Positions 1 through 11,329 of a DNA stretch of 64,000 bases are shown here, piece by piece. A model generated the notes under the pieces. It did no database searches and was not told the origin of the DNA. It was given only the letters and a program-made list of their open reading frames with translations. Within the stretch, counting starts at the first letter, position 1. The number at the start of each line of letters is the position of its first letter. Source of the DNA: Pseudocercospora fijiensis CIRAD86 (Eukaryota > Ascomycota > Dothideomycetes > Mycosphaerellales > Mycosphaerellaceae); the NCBI RefSeq assembly GCF_000340215.1, contig NW_006921534.1, forward strand, positions 4,277,041-4,341,040, written 5' to 3'. The translations under genes were made by a program, and so were the position numbers.

Positions 1-451
1 GCTACCAGCCTACCACCAGGCCCTAGTCTCGACGCGATAGGCGGCGGGGCGGGGCGGGGCAGGAAGGTGAACTCTGCTCCGTGGACATGACAAGAAGCTG
101 TCACCATGACTCGATTCGATTACCGGACAGCGTGCGTATGTGGCGCTACTGAGGAACAGGAAGCTGCAATGGAATGGCATTCTCGCCACATGCGAAAAAT
201 CTCGAGAAGCTGCACACGAGGGAAGGGGCCGGGGGAGGGGAGGGAAGTTCCGGAAGCTCAGCAAAGCTTGTCTGTCGGCCTGCGCTCTACCGAGCAAGGA
301 TGGTTGAGCCGGCATCGATGGAAGGGGCCGGGCCGAGCCGAGCCGAGCCGAGCCGACTGAGGCTCGAAAAGACAAGCTGCGGTACTCTTTGCCTGACTGA
401 TGACTTGGGGCCGGGCAGTGCAGGTGCGGTCCTGTATGTATCTCCAATGCC
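1..451. other. Intergenic, upstream of the HET gene
   Basis: No supported gene lies here. The stretch is GC-rich with short purine or pyrimidine runs, and a GCCGA pentamer repeats several times near 331-356. Open frames on both strands are low-complexity and overlap each other. It is probably the promoter and 5' leader of the gene starting at 452. Confidence 0.5.
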
Positions 452-2569
452 ATGGTCGTCAGCGTATCGCCGCGCTTGTCGGACGACCTGGAATACGATT
501 CAGAGTCTGAATGCTTCGTTTCTGATCCACGATTTGCATTCGCCTTTCAGTCTCTCGCTCTGGAGCCTACGGGATATTCCGACCACGAGTACCACGACGA
601 CCGCGCCTTTGCCAGCACTCCGGACCCTAGCGTACAGAGAAGGCGAAGACGGCAAAGGGACAGCGACTCTTTCTTTGCTGCCAGACACATCTTCGAATAT
701 GGCACCGTGGCCGATGGCGAAGCATTTCGTCTTGTTCAGGTGCACGCTGGCACCGGCCTCGAACCCATCGAGTGCAGAATGCTTTGGGAGAATTCCAAAC
801 ATCCCGAGAGGGCATATGATTGCTTGAGTTATGCCTGGGAGTCCAACATCAGAGACGAAATGATCCTGGTGGATGGCTTCGCCTTTCCCGTCACCAAGAA
901 TCTCTTGTGCGCCTTGCAGAATCTACGGAAGCCGAGAGCCACGCTTCTGATATGGGTATGCTTGCTGATGGAATACTTTGCGCAGTACTGACGCCTTTTC
1001 TCTCTCCACTTTCAGATCGATCAAATATGTATCAACCAGGCCGATGATAACGAACGCGCTCACCAGGTCTCCATCATGAAACACATCTTCAACCAGGCGC
1101 GCAAGGTGCATGTGTGGCTCGGCGAGGCAGACTATCGCAGCAGAATGCTTTGCGATTTTGCGAAGACACTTCGACGAGGCGAGGCCAATGCCAGCAAACG
1201 ACCTCTGAACAAGACCAAGCTCAAGGAAGCCATACAAAGCGTGCTGGAGCGACCTTGGTTCTCGAGAGTTTGGGTTATCCCTGAAGTAGTGCTTTCGAAA
1301 CAAACCACTGTCGCTTGGACCACTGCAACAGGTGCGCGTGCACGTATCAGCTGGTGAGTGTGAGATTCTTGTTCTTGCCCAGCATGTACCGCTCACGGCT
1401 TCGCCTTCGGTCATCTCATTCGACGGATCTATGACAGAAGCTGCAGCGACAGCCCGTTTCGTGGCTATCATCGCAGAACATATCTGCTTCCTTTTCCGTC
1501 GAGCACTTCGTTCACATTTCAGGCTTACATTGAGATACCAAAAATGAATGCTGATCGCACTAGGGACCATCTAATCAAGCTTGTACGAGATGTCACCATT
1601 CCAGCCATGTCCTCCGGCTTCGACAAACAAGTGTCTCTTCTTGGCAACACGCGACAGCGTATCGCTATCATAGCGCAGATGATAGCAAGTCAGAAGAAGT
1701 CCCGAGACCATACGGATATATCCCAGCTGCTCATTCTCAGCAAAAGTAGTAATGCGACAGACGTTCGCGACAAGGTCTATGCCTTCTACGCTCTCACCTA
1801 CCTGAGCACCAAGCCAAACTACTTCGATCCCCCTGCACCGCTGTTCGTCGATATCATCCACCTGTACATCACGAATATTTTAGATTATGACTCATATACG
1901 TCGATCCATGCTCTGAGCGAAGAGCAGAAGACGTTCCAACTCATGAGCATATTGTACAGTGCTGGGAAACTTCATCAGCACCGAGAAATTGGACTAAACG
2001 CTTCTTGGATTCCAGATTGGACGTACAGCTGGCATCTTGCTCCAGTGTGGTGCCAGCCTATACCCAATTTCGGAAGTCGATCGTCGAAAGATGAATGGAG
2101 CATGGGCATTCGGAGCGAATATCGCGCAGGCGGTAATCAGAGGGAGACCTTCCAAATCCGGGAAGGCAGTAGAGGCCAGTTGAAAGTGACCGCCTTGGTT
2201 TTGGATTCAATTACGCTTGTTCACGAAGTCACACCTCTGCCCACACCGAACACCAGCCAGGTACTCGTTGGCTCGTTTGATGAGGATGGAGATGCATCGG
2301 ACTCACCCGAGCTTCGCTATGGCAGGCATTTTTTCACTACCGGGAAGGCCTATACTGGCTATGCTACACCAGGTGTTCGAGAAGGGGACTGTATTGCAAT
2401 TATCATGGGTGGTGACGTTCCGGTGGTTCTTCGCGCAGCCCCAAAAGTGACGGAAAAGTCTAACGCTTTCGCCCTGCTTTGCGAATGCTACGTGGCCTCG
2501 GCAGCAGTGATGAGTGGAGACTTTCTGCGTGATAATTGGGCACTGGCTGAAGACATTATCTTGATTTGA
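452..2569 (+). CDS. Heterokaryon incompatibility (HET) domain protein
   Basis: Three-exon model: 452-955, 1016-1331 and 1383-2569, giving 668 residues. The HET-domain blocks are clear: a YDCLSYAWES block near residue 125, then IDQICINQADDNER directly after intron 1, then HVWLGEAD, then a RVWVIPEVVLS block. HET domains are part of fungal nonself recognition and, in some members, trigger cell death; most family members, like this one, have no assigned partner. Intron 1 (60 bp) is secure because it joins LLIW to IDQICIN in frame. Intron 2 (1332-1382, 51 bp, CAG/GTGCGC to CCCAG) is the only pair I found that keeps the frame open through to exon 3; GTGAGT at 1354 is a rival donor. The residues just after intron 2 look unlike the family, so that junction is the weak point. 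The C-terminal 350 residues contain the usual RDKVYAFYAL block. No signal peptide or membrane segment is seen. Confidence 0.85.
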
Positions 2570-3292
2570 GAGCGAAAGTAACTCCTTTGCAGCTGAACTC
2601 GTTGACTTCAGGCGCGAGAGAAAGTTTCCGGCGCATGCAAGCTCTGCACGCACTCTCACTCCATGGAACGGGGTTTAAGACGCAAGTCACGTTGCAGTTG
2701 AGCGTGCACAGTCAATCTCGAGGAGCTGAGAGCATACACCATCTTCGCCATCACTATGAGAGGGCCTCAGCGCATTCGCAGGCGAGACTGATCATCTCCA
2801 AGGAGAAGAGTCAAGCTGCGTACAAAGGGGCGCCATGAGAATTGAGAAATCTTTGGCCGTGATGAGTATCGCGCGCATTGGCAGCTAGCAGCTCCATCTT
2901 AGGACGGCTTCAAGGCCCTGAACTGGGTTGGCTGAGAATTATGATGTGTCTCCACAAGACGCAGTCCGCATCGGTAGCAATACTCACACGAGGTAACGCA
3001 TCTGGTTGATATACAAAGCGCAACAATACCAGAACAAGTTCGAGACTGCGAGGCAATACTTTCGAGTAACTATTGAAGCAAGAAATTACTCCACTGGAGC
3101 TTTGCTTGATAAAGCTTGTGGACATTGAGCGGTAGCCTTATGGAGCAAGGCTGTGGGTCTGCACACGTACGCGTACCAAAGACTTGCAGGCTCACACTAC
3201 ATTAATGAGGTCTGCCACCCTTGATTCATCTTTCTCACTTTCAACTCCCGCCTTCGCAACTTGTGGTAAGCAAAATACCGACCGAAGCAGCC
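2570..3292. other. Intergenic
   Basis: This holds the 3' end of the HET gene and the promoter of the secreted repeat protein. Short open frames (for example 2566-2838) show no family features. I see no repeat or RNA gene. Confidence 0.5.
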
Positions 3293-4279
3293 ATGCGATC
3301 AACACTCACCGTCAGCGTTGCCAGCCTGGCAGTGCTGTCGTCGGCCATGCCCACGACTACGGCTCATCCACACAACACGCCAAATTATGGTCCAACTTCC
3401 AGCTCGTACGCTCACAGTACTTATGCAGCGTATTCGCAGCCAACTCATACCCCAAAACCAGTTGAGCTAATCTTGTCGTTCTGGTCTTACCTGGCATCTC
3501 AAATTCCCCGGCCGACTCACACAGATCATTCATATGGCACTCCCACTGAGCCTGGACCCAAGCCAGCACCGGCTTGCTACCATTACTATGCCGAAGATGA
3601 GTTTTGCACACCATTTCCTCGGCCACATCATGTTCCGAGAAACACATCTTCGTCGGTGTCTCCATCTACAGGCATTTCTTACGGATCGGACTTTACTCAA
3701 CCATACATTTCACCAAAGACGACATCGTCACTAGCTCCAGAACCATCGCACGCTCCTCGCGATTCGCCCGATGATGAGGAAATGCCTGCATGCCGGCCGA
3801 ATGATCCGTGGTGTGGCTTCCATTCTCATCCAACATACGCTACGACTCCAATCTACGTTACGACTCCAGCCTACGTTACGACTCCAACCTACAATACGAC
3901 TCCAACCTACGTTACGACTCCAACCTACGTTACGACTCCAACATACATTACCACTCCAACATACGCTACGACTGGACCCTCGACATCCAGCTATGCACGC
4001 CAAACTCCAAAGTATAGCAGCTCTAAGCCATCGCACAGCTATCGCTACCAGCACACTTCATCACCATCCTACCCACAGGTTACTCCAAAGTACACCTCAC
4101 CATCAGCCACATACCAACACAGCACACCAAAGTACACCTCGGCAGCGGCCACTTATCCGCACAGTACAACAAAGTACACCACTCCTGCAGCTTACCATCC
4201 TCACCACACCACCTATCCGTCAATCCCAACGCCAACCGAAGAAGATCATTGTAAAGAACCAGCAATGGACTGCTATTGA
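3293..4279 (+). CDS. Secreted Pro/Thr/Tyr-rich repeat protein
   Basis: Family not recognised. The frame is open from 3221, but the ATG at 3293 gives a good secretion signal (MRST, then a hydrophobic Val/Ala/Leu/Ser stretch ending in SAMPTTTA), so I start there; this makes 328 residues. The mature chain is rich in Pro, Thr, Ser, Tyr and His. Its centre (3831-3975) holds about eight tandem six-residue units of the form TYVTTP, encoded by an 18-bp DNA repeat. After that come looser KYTSP/ATYxHST units. Cysteines are few: a cluster at CYHYYAEDEFC, one at ACRPNDPWC, and a C-terminal pair CKEPAMDC. The composition fits an O-glycosylated cell-wall or surface protein; that role is inference. After the stop, another frame reads on with the same composition to 4427 (Pro/Ser/Tyr/Lys-rich, ending in YPKPYVPTP). 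A frameshift or an unspotted intron at the 3' end is therefore possible. Confidence 0.7.
   Translation: MRSTLTVSVASLAVLSSAMPTTTAHPHNTPNYGPTSSSYAHSTYAAYSQPTHTPKPVELILSFWSYLASQIPRPTHTDHSYGTPTEPGPKPAPACYHYYAEDEFCTPFPRPHHVPRNTSSSVSPSTGISYGSDFTQPYISPKTTSSLAPEPSHAPRDSPDDEEMPACRPNDPWCGFHSHPTYATTPIYVTTPAYVTTPTYNTTPTYVTTPTYVTTPTYITTPTYATTGPSTSSYARQTPKYSSSKPSHSYRYQHTSSPSYPQVTPKYTSPSATYQHSTPKYTSAAATYPHSTTKYTTPAAYHPHHTTYPSIPTPTEEDHCKEPAMDCY
3831..3975 (+). repeat. 18-bp coding tandem repeat (TYVTTP units)
   Basis: About eight consecutive 18-bp units of the type acctacgttacgactcca lie inside the secreted protein gene. Third-position and single-base variants keep the frame. In-frame repeats of this kind commonly expand and contract in fungal surface proteins. 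Confidence 0.85.
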
Positions 4280-5079
4280 CGCACCTCGACCCCCGGTGCG
4301 ATGGCCAAGATTGCCTTCGCCTTCGCCTTCGCCTTCGCATCCTGGATACAACCCAACTTCAACAAAAAAGTATGTTCCTTCCTACCCGACCACAGCGTAC
4401 CCTAAACCATACGTTCCGACACCCTGAGCCTGAGTCACCGGAATGGCCAGATGATTGTCCAATCTACTGATCTCTGGTGCGCGGGAGACATCATCGGTTT
4501 GGGAAAGCCTCGTCGAGAGTGAAATTTTGGGGTGAATCAATATACATGTAGTCAGATATCGGAGTAGTGGAAAAAGTTGTTCTGATTGGAGTACAATTAT
4601 CGTTCACTGTTAGATTTTGTCTACACAACCATGACGCCTAGAGATAGAGCCTTGTTTCTGGTGCATGCAGACTGGTAGCAAGAAGCTTTGATGCGTGCGT
4701 GTACAATCATGCAGCTTATGTACTTAGAGCCTCCGTAGCAAGGGTGGCGTAAATGGAAAGCGAACACACTCAAGAGTGAAGCCTTTTGCTTCATTCCTTC
4801 TGCATTTAATAGCAATAAGCTATACAAACGAAAGAGTACTCGTAGATACATACACAAATGCTCGCTCGCTTTATGGAATCACTATTCACATCCGATGGTC
4901 CGGATATTGGGAGTCCAATTCTGATCCTCGTCCATCATCGCGTCTGTGCTCCGGACTCCATCTATGCTATGAGCGAGAGTATCGCTCGATCTCAATCTCA
5001 GCCTGCCTTCCGCGCAGATAACAGCGCGAGTAGGCTGGAAATTTGTTCTATGGTCGATGCTTATGATATGACATTAAGC
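4280..5079. other. Intergenic (3' regions of convergent genes)
   Basis: The first 150 bases carry the shifted-frame continuation of the repeat protein, including a CTTCGC hexamer repeated near 4315-4338. The rest shows no gene with recognisable features. It should contain the transcript ends of the secreted protein gene (+) and YME1 (-). Confidence 0.5.
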
Positions 5080-7578
5080 TCATGGTCGACCCGCCACACC
5101 AGCATCGCCGGCCGGGCCAGGAGGTGCGCCAAATGAACCAGTACTGCCACCGACAGGCGACGGCATCACATTGGCCTTAGGCTCTGCTGCTGCAGGTGCC
5201 TTGACCGGTGCCGAAACATCAGCACTGATGATCTTGTCAGGCAGCTTCTCGCCTCGCACAACCATTTCCATCTCTTCTCTGGTCAAGGTCTCGTATTCAA
5301 CGAGCGCCTTTGCCAAGCGATCGAGAGCTTCTCTGTTAGTAGTCAGAAGCTTAACAGCACGCTGACGGCCTTCTTCGACAATGCGCCGCACCTCGTCTTC
5401 AATTTGCTCCTTGGTCTTGGTGGAGAGTTCTGCGTAGTTGTCGGCGAGATCGATATTGCCAAGCAAGTCGCTCATACCAGCTTGGGTAACCATGTGATAT
5501 GCGACGCGTGTTGCATTCGAGATATCATTCGATGCACCAGTTGTAACATTGTTCGGGCCGTAAACGAGCTCTTCGGCAACCTTGCCACCCATCGAAATAT
5601 CGATTGATGCTAGTAGCTGCTTCTTGCTTTGGCTGATCTCGTCGAGTTCGGGCAACATCGTTGTAGTACCAAGAGTATGGCCACGCGGCATGATCGTTGC
5701 TTTGTATAGGGGCATGGCACCTTCGGTCAGCATGCAGACGAGAGCATGACCGCCTTCATGGTAAGCAGTCATGAGCTTATCCTTCTCCTGGATAACAAAC
5801 GACTTCAGCTCAGCTCCCATTAGAATCTTGTCCTTTGCCCACTCCAGGTCTTTGATGGTAATCTTCTGCTGCATATTCTTGCTGGCACGTATTGCAGCCT
5901 GATTGACTACATTCTCCAACTCGGCTCCAGAGAGGCCAGGGCAGCCACGGGCCAGAACAGCAAGGTCCACAGAGGCATCAATCTTCATGTTTCGCATATG
6001 ATGTTTCAGGATGGCGATACGTCCGCGAACATCGGGAAGCGGCACTTGAATATTACGATCGAAACGTCCAGGTCGAGTAAGAGCTTTGTCCAGAGACTGC
6101 GGGAAGTTGGTTGCTCCAATGACGATAACACAGGAGGTTTGGTCGAAGCCGTCGAGTTCTGTAAGAAGCTGATTCAGTGTCTGCTTGGCATATGCTACAT
6201 CACGTTCGTGGCGCTTGCCACCAATAGCGTCAAGCTCGTCGATGAAGACAATGGCAGGGCTCTTGGCGCGAGCAGCAGCGAACAGCTCACGGACGCGCCT
6301 GGAACCGACTCCAACATAAACTTCGTCGAATTCAGAGCCGGACATGTAGAAGAATGGCACTCCCGCTTCACCAGCCACAGCACGAGCGAGAAGTGTCTTT
6401 CCCGTACCAGGAGGACCTACCAAGAGCACACCCTTGGGAAGCTTGCCGCCTAGTGTACTAAACCGTTGTGGCGCCTTTAAGAATTCAACCAGCTCTTGCA
6501 GTTCCTCCTTAGCCTCGTCACAGCCGTGGACATCGGTGAACTTGGTAGTCTGTAGCTCAGGCTTCGCTTCGGCAATTTGTGCAGCGCTAGCCCGCTTAAG
6601 CATGCCGGTGGCCTCAATCAAGAGAGTGAAGACGACCAGAGCGCAGTAGGCAACCAAGCCAAAGACGAAGAAGAACTTGACCCACTTGAAAATAGTGGAG
6701 CTGGTACTCTCGTCCACGACCACGTACAAGGGCTCGCTCTTTGAGCCAGAACCTTGCTTCGAAATGCTCACATTGCCTCCAGTCGCCTTCATAGACGCTG
6801 CTTGGCCGATAGCTTGCAGTTGCTCGTTGCTCAGATTGTGCGAGTTACCAGCAGGTGTACGTCCCATCATTGCACCAAGTCCGCTCCCGCCAAGCTCAGC
6901 AGCACCAACTCTTTCCAAAGCCTTGGTGTAGGTCTGGTCGATTGCAGGGTTCGTAGCGTAGCGTCCGGTCTGATAGCGCTCGACAACAATCTCGGGCATG
7001 TTGGCGCGAAGCAAAGCTTGATAGAAGGCATTCTGGGCCGTTGCACTGCCAGGATTGTTGTTGGCAGTCTGTTCCAGATGTGCGAGAAGGTTGCGATTCA
7101 TGTTGGATGCCCACGAGCTGCCAAAGAGAGTGCGTTGCTGAGAGAAGCCCACGAAAGTAGTCTTCGATGGTGCGCGCAGAGTGAGAGGTCCGAAGCGGGT
7201 GGTAGTCGAGAATGATCGGGCTAGAGGAGTCAGCGATGAGAAAGTGCGAGTGAGTGGTGACGCATAGCGGAGCGTGCCTCGAGGCATGGCGGAAAGTATA
7301 GATGCGGTGGAGAATGAGGGCTGAAGCGCTGACGCAGAGGGCATCTGATGTCGAAGAGCTCCAAGTGGTGCGGTCGACATGTATTCTGGCATCTCTGCCC
7401 GCTGCCTCTGCCTCACTGGCACCTGTTTCGCCTCGGCGTCGGTATGTGTTTCTGACTTGCTCACTGCCTTCTTTTCCGTCCTCGCCGCCGCCGCCGCCGC
7501 CGATCCAATACTTCTGAGTGACACTCGCATCGCTTCGACCATTACTGGCAACATCTCAGGAGCCGCTTGAAATGCCAT
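5080..7578 (-). CDS. YME1: Mitochondrial inner-membrane i-AAA protease Yme1
   Basis: ATP-dependent zinc metalloprotease of the FtsH/Yme1 family. It works on the intermembrane-space face of the inner membrane, degrading unassembled proteins. With the ATG at 7578 it has 832 residues and no intron. The N-terminal 150 residues are Ser/Thr/Arg/Ala-rich and acid-poor, as expected for a mitochondrial presequence. One transmembrane segment lies near 297-321 ([17 protein letters not shown]), followed by the AAA module. Walker A GPPGTGKT is near 388, Walker [10 protein letters not shown] near 443, and the second region of homology TRPGRFDR near 501. The zinc-binding HEGGH is near 607. A single membrane span fits an i-AAA rather than an m-AAA protease. 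The open frame extends to an ATG at 7926, but that extension looks like leader sequence; an ATG at 7380 ([11 protein letters not shown]) is another possible start. The C-terminus is a Pro/Gly/Ala-rich tail. Confidence 0.93.
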   Translation of the reverse strand: MAFQAAPEMLPVMVEAMRVSLRSIGSAAAAAARTEKKAVSKSETHTDAEAKQVPVRQRQRAEMPEYMSTAPLGALRHQMPSASALQPSFSTASILSAMPRGTLRYASPLTRTFSSLTPLARSFSTTTRFGPLTLRAPSKTTFVGFSQQRTLFGSSWASNMNRNLLAHLEQTANNNPGSATAQNAFYQALLRANMPEIVVERYQTGRYATNPAIDQTYTKALERVGAAELGGSGLGAMMGRTPAGNSHNLSNEQLQAIGQAASMKATGGNVSISKQGSGSKSEPLYVVVDESTSSTIFKWVKFFFVFGLVAYCALVVFTLLIEATGMLKRASAAQIAEAKPELQTTKFTDVHGCDEAKEELQELVEFLKAPQRFSTLGGKLPKGVLLVGPPGTGKTLLARAVAGEAGVPFFYMSGSEFDEVYVGVGSRRVRELFAAARAKSPAIVFIDELDAIGGKRHERDVAYAKQTLNQLLTELDGFDQTSCVIVIGATNFPQSLDKALTRPGRFDRNIQVPLPDVRGRIAILKHHMRNMKIDASVDLAVLARGCPGLSGAELENVVNQAAIRASKNMQQKITIKDLEWAKDKILMGAELKSFVIQEKDKLMTAYHEGGHALVCMLTEGAMPLYKATIMPRGHTLGTTTMLPELDEISQSKKQLLASIDISMGGKVAEELVYGPNNVTTGASNDISNATRVAYHMVTQAGMSDLLGNIDLADNYAELSTKTKEQIEDEVRRIVEEGRQRAVKLLTTNREALDRLAKALVEYETLTREEMEMVVRGEKLPDKIISADVSAPVKAPAAAEPKANVMPSPVGGSTGSFGAPPGPAGDAGVAGRP

Positions 7579-8075
7579 GGTGATTATGTGTCCCGCGGCA
7601 GTGCGCCGCCTGCCTGTTGAAAAAGTGCCGGTGCCAGTCCAAGTCGCAGTCGCCGGTCCGAATTCCGAAACAGGCGCAGACGTTTTGCAAGACGATAATA
7701 ACACAGGCGGAAGAAAAGTGCGCAAGGCACTGGTGGTGATGAAGGAACAGAACAGAACGGAGAACGGAGGTGCAGATGCAGATGCCTCAATCCGATTGCG
7801 CCCTCGCTGACTAAGGGACGAGGCTTGGGACGTCACGTGCACAGAACGCCACCTCTTCCATGACTCTCCATTTTCATCTATTTCAGCATCAACATCATCG
7901 ACGGTCGAGCACTGGGAGCAGACCACGCCTTCGTCTCTGATATAAGCGCTATTCGCTATTCGAGGTAGCTACGTACATCTCTCATCATAACATCTAGAGC
8001 TTCAATGTGAGCCGGTTACTGGAACGTCTATCAGCCTCCCTCCTGCACTTGCAGAAGCACTCTCGAGGCGAATGT
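7579..8075. other. Intergenic between two minus-strand genes
   Basis: This holds the YME1 promoter and leader and the 3' end of the ketopantoate-reductase-like gene. The YME1 frame stays open upstream to 7926 without family features. Nothing else is supported. Confidence 0.5.
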
Positions 8076-9159
8076 TTACCTGCTCGCCTGCGCCTGCGCC
8101 TCTTCTAACCTCGCGTTCACAGCGCTCGTCAAAGCATAGACTGCTGTCAGCGCCGGAACATCCATCCCAAACTCCTTCGCCTTCTTCATCGGGAATCCGA
8201 CAATCACATCAATCTCCAACGGCCTTCCTTCCTTGGCGTCCACATACATACTGCTGAATATCAGCGGCATAGGTAGAACTCTGTTGATGAGATCTTCTGC
8301 AAGACCATCTTTGAGAGGTACATCTAGCCTCCTTGCAACCTTGATCACATCCTCCATGAGATTCCGAGTGAAGGTCATGGCTTCCGGCGAAGTCTTGAGC
8401 CACTTCTGAACTTGAAGACCAGTGAGTGTTGTGAGGGGATTCCAAGCCACGTTCCACACAACCTTCTCCCAACGCTTAATCTGAATATTCTCCTCGATTG
8501 AGAAAGGGCTGTTCCCGGCTTTGAGGAGGCTTGCGAAGCCGTCCAATCGTTTTTGCTCTAGAGCAGAATCTATCGTTGGATTTGGATACAGTCCCATCTC
8601 GAGTCGTTCGTTCGTGGAATGTGTGATAATACCTGATTTATGTTGAGTGGCTCCAGTCCAGCAAACGCAGGAAATAATCGTGGAAGAAGGGAAGACTTCT
8701 CGGAAAGGTTCCTCATTACCGACTCCATTCTGTATAATTACGAATGTCGTTTTTTGATCGGCGACTGATTTGAATAGAGGTGGGAATGATGCTGGTTTGA
8801 TAGCTTTATGAGCACAAACAATGTAGTCGAATTTGAAATCCGCATCAGAGGGGGATTTAAAGACTTGGGCATGTTAGCATGGTAGTACGGAGAGGTAGTG
8901 AATATGCTCACCGTGATCAATGCTGGCCTTGTGTTTGCCGTGGTTGTCGCTTTCAATGGTTAGGCCATCTCGCTTGATAGCATCGTAGTTCGACCTAGCG
9001 ACCACAGAGAGCGAGACATTGTCATTCTTGCCAAGCACGAAAGCGTAGAAGCCACCGATTCTAGTGTATGTTCAGCAATGCGCAAAATCGGATGCATATT
9101 CTTACTCACGCTCCAAGACCAAATAACAAGACTTTGATCTTCTTGTCGCCGGACGCCAT
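8076..9159 (-). CDS. Ketopantoate reductase (ApbA/PanE) family protein
   Basis: Three exons on the minus strand, 9159-9110, 9060-8912 and 8863-8076, joined by 49- and 48-bp introns (GTGAGT and GTGAGC donors), give 328 residues. The N-terminus has the NADP-binding glycine motif FGLGAIGGFYAF, which spans the first splice junction and so confirms it. The middle carries the family block IIQNGVGNEEPF followed by SSTIISCVCWTGATQ. The C-terminal helical domain includes KRWEKVVWNVAWNPLTTLTG, with the conserved Lys and Asn of this family. PanE enzymes reduce 2-dehydropantoate to pantoate with NADPH. Fungi have several paralogues with other or unknown 2-oxoacid substrates, so the exact substrate is open. 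The gene starts 321 bp from the left LTR of a retrotransposon block. Before that insertion it was divergent from the flavocytochrome b2-like gene now at 23348, which also acts on a 2-hydroxy/2-oxo acid pair. Confidence 0.9.
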
Positions 9160-9474
9160 TGCAATTGTTGTCGACAGATGATGTGTTGAAAATCGTTCTT
9201 TCCCAAACCGCTGCTCTCTCACTGAGAACTGTGACTTCGCGTTCACTTTGGTCTGATCCTGTTGACTACCTCAAGATTTGTGCTCCGACTATGGTGCGGT
9301 GCGACTTAATCATTCACTCGCATGCCTTCTTACTGAAAGAGTAACCTCTGCTACTATGCCCTTCAGTTGCCGATACTCCAAGGAAAGAGCGGAGCCGAAA
9401 AACCCCCCCAAATTCCACCCCCAACCCGCCAAGCGAAGTCTATACTTCAAGCAAAACCCGCAGACACCCGTGGA
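9160..9474. promoter_or_regulatory. Left remnant of a divergent promoter
   Basis: About 315 bp of normal-composition DNA between the ketopantoate-reductase-like start codon and the target duplication of the copia insertion. Joined to 23217-23347 it would form one short intergenic promoter of roughly 450 bp shared by the two flanking genes. It ends in a C/A-rich tract near 9399-9430. Confidence 0.6.
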
Positions 9475-9479
9475 CGTCC
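9475..9479. repeat. Target site duplication CGTCC (left, copia)
   Basis: CGTCC lies immediately left of the left LTR and again immediately right of the right LTR (23212-23216). This is the 5-bp duplication expected for LTR-retrotransposon integration. Confidence 0.85.
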
Positions 9480-9649
9480 TATCACGCACAGCGCAGTGGA
9501 TTACTTACGTAATACTACATTACCGGCGGTAGAATTGGCTTCGTTAATTGCCTATATTCTGCTCTATTCTATAGTCTAATAAAATACAATGAAAATTCTT
9601 TAAGCTAAGAAGTTACGTGCTTATTATATAACTAAGCTAACGCGTTATA
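9480..9649 (-). repeat. Copia 3' LTR (left copy)
   Basis: 170 bp, matching 23042-23211 along its full length. Nearly all differences are C/T or G/A transitions. The outer part, near 9480-9510, keeps CACGCACAGCGCAGTGG un-mutated. The inner part is heavily converted to TpA. Confidence 0.93.
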
Positions 9650-9660
9650 CACCCCCTTAG
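9650..9660 (-). other. Copia polypurine tract
   Basis: On the minus strand CTAAGGGGGTG directly precedes the 3' LTR. This is the position and composition of a plus-strand primer for reverse transcription. Confidence 0.6.
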
Positions 9661-10546
9661 CTTATATAAAAGAGGTTACCTTCTATTTTAGGTAAGGTAG
9701 TTAATACTTCTTTATATATAAACAAAAGAAAAATTAATCTTTTTAACTCCTTATATAGTGCTTTATTAAAACACTAAAAAAATGGTTTAAATCTATACTA
9801 TATATAAGAGAGTCTTATTTCATACCCCGATTACCCTAGAAGGATATCGTTACATAATCCGGACTGCGTATGCACCTTTATATACGGTCCCTATTACTAG
9901 GAACTATTATCTTCCTACGTAGTCTAAGTACGGACCGACACTATTAAGCCTTATATAAGAACTCGTATCGTTAGTAAAGTTAGTTTAGCTAAACTAAGCC
10001 CGTTACATTATTACTATCGGTTATTATATCAATTACATAGGTAGCGTCTATTTAATTAGATAAAGGATTAGGTAAGATATATATTAGTTAAACAGATTTA
10101 ATAAATTAGGATAGGTAACTTAACTAAGGACGCTACCCTTAGCTAAGACTACTGCACTATTATTACTAGCACTAATACAATCGCCGCAGACTTGTTATTA
10201 GTTAGTAGAAGTAACGTTCGAAGTAATAAGATAGGCGACAATAATGTATTAGGAAGTAAGGTTAGATCCGCTACCCTAATTAGTCGTCGCTATCGTATTA
10301 GACACTTTTGCTAGCGCTAATCGATAAAGGTATACTTAATCGACTTAGTTACAATTAGTAGCGAATAGGGGGGGGGCTACTACTACCTATTATATAGAGT
10401 TGTCTTCGTATTACTAAAGAGGAAGAGGTTATTAGAGGAAGAGTTGCTTCCTTATATATCCTTAGACGTTAGTCCTACTTTACTTTACGGCCTATTAGTT
10501 AGTGGCCTTAATAGCCTAAGTTGCTATATAAACCTCTATTAGTTCT
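9661..10546 (-). other. Copia 3' untranslated tail
   Basis: About 890 bp between the chromovirus insertion site and the copia 3' LTR. It lies downstream of the RNase H domain end. It is AT-rich and full of TAG/TAA in all frames, with no recognisable domain. It also carries a run of about nine G near 10366-10375. Confidence 0.5.
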
Positions 10547-10551
10547 ATAGT
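10547..10551. repeat. Target site duplication ATAGT (left, gypsy)
   Basis: ATAGT sits directly before the 5' LTR of the nested element and recurs directly after its 3' LTR at 17747-17751. Confidence 0.85.
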
Positions 10552-10749
10552 TGTTAGGACTAAAGAGGTTATATGTAATTGGTATGTAACCGGGCTCGAG
10601 TAAAGCTAGGGTCTCGATGCCTTAGGTAGGGCTTAGCGCTTAGTAGTAGGCCAACTTGCCTGCCTTCCTCCCTCTCCTTCTAGCTCCTTATCGAATACTA
10701 CTCGTACCTACTACTACCCTATCTACCTGCTAATATAACCCTTCTTATA
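10552..10749 (+). repeat. Chromovirus 5' LTR
   Basis: 198 bp, starting TGTTAGGACTAAAG and aligning without gaps to 17549-17746. The roughly ten differences I read are all transitions, including the terminal CA to TA. Confidence 0.95.
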
Positions 10750-11329
10750 CAGTATTCGATTTACCCTTTAAGGGTAGTAGCTAGATAGTCCTTATTTCAA
10801 GCTTTTAGCGGTATAGCTACGAACAAGACTAATCTAACTATATTGCGCCCGAAGAACGGGACCTATACGTACTATTCTATCGAAACAACCGTACTAATTA
10901 TTAAGCAAGGCCTTCTATACGGCCTACTATACTAAGTCAATCGTACTAGACTAATATCTACTAATTCCGCTATACCCGCATCTTAGGGGCTAATAATACA
11001 TTATTAGTGTTACCCCCTACTATAATAGCCGGCTTATTACGAAGCAACAACAACCGTACTACCGCTAGCAGCGCTAGCAACGACAACGCTAGTAGCACAG
11101 TACCTACTAAAGGGCCTACTAAAGCACCTACTAGAGTGCCTCCTACCGAAGAGCCTGCTATAGGACCTGCTAAAGAAGAACCTGTAATTCTAGGTAACGA
11201 CCTAGAATTGCCTATCGACGACATTCTTAACAATATTGTTAACCGTCGATATAGCTAACCGGCCTTTAGCCCCTAGCTAGTAGCGAGGCTTTAAGAAGCT
11301 ACCTAAAACAGGCTTACTGCCTTGCGTTA
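10750..11329 (+). other. Chromovirus leader and gag start
   Basis: AT-rich sequence downstream of the 5' LTR. A primer-binding site is expected right after 10749, but I could not match it to a specific tRNA. Around 11036-11255 there is a Thr/Pro/Ala-rich reading typical of a gag leader, open for only about 80 codons. Confidence 0.45.

Noticed and set aside
174..827. 217-codon frame overlapping the HET start
   Set aside because: The HET domain reads in another frame across the same bases; this frame has no features.
3831..3975. Evenly spaced repeats as a CRISPR-like array
   Set aside because: The 18-bp units are contiguous, without spacers, in frame and coding, in a eukaryote.
7579..7926. 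Extension of Yme1 to an upstream ATG
   Set aside because: The added 116 residues do not resemble a mitochondrial presequence in order or the family; ATGs nearer the protein are more plausible.
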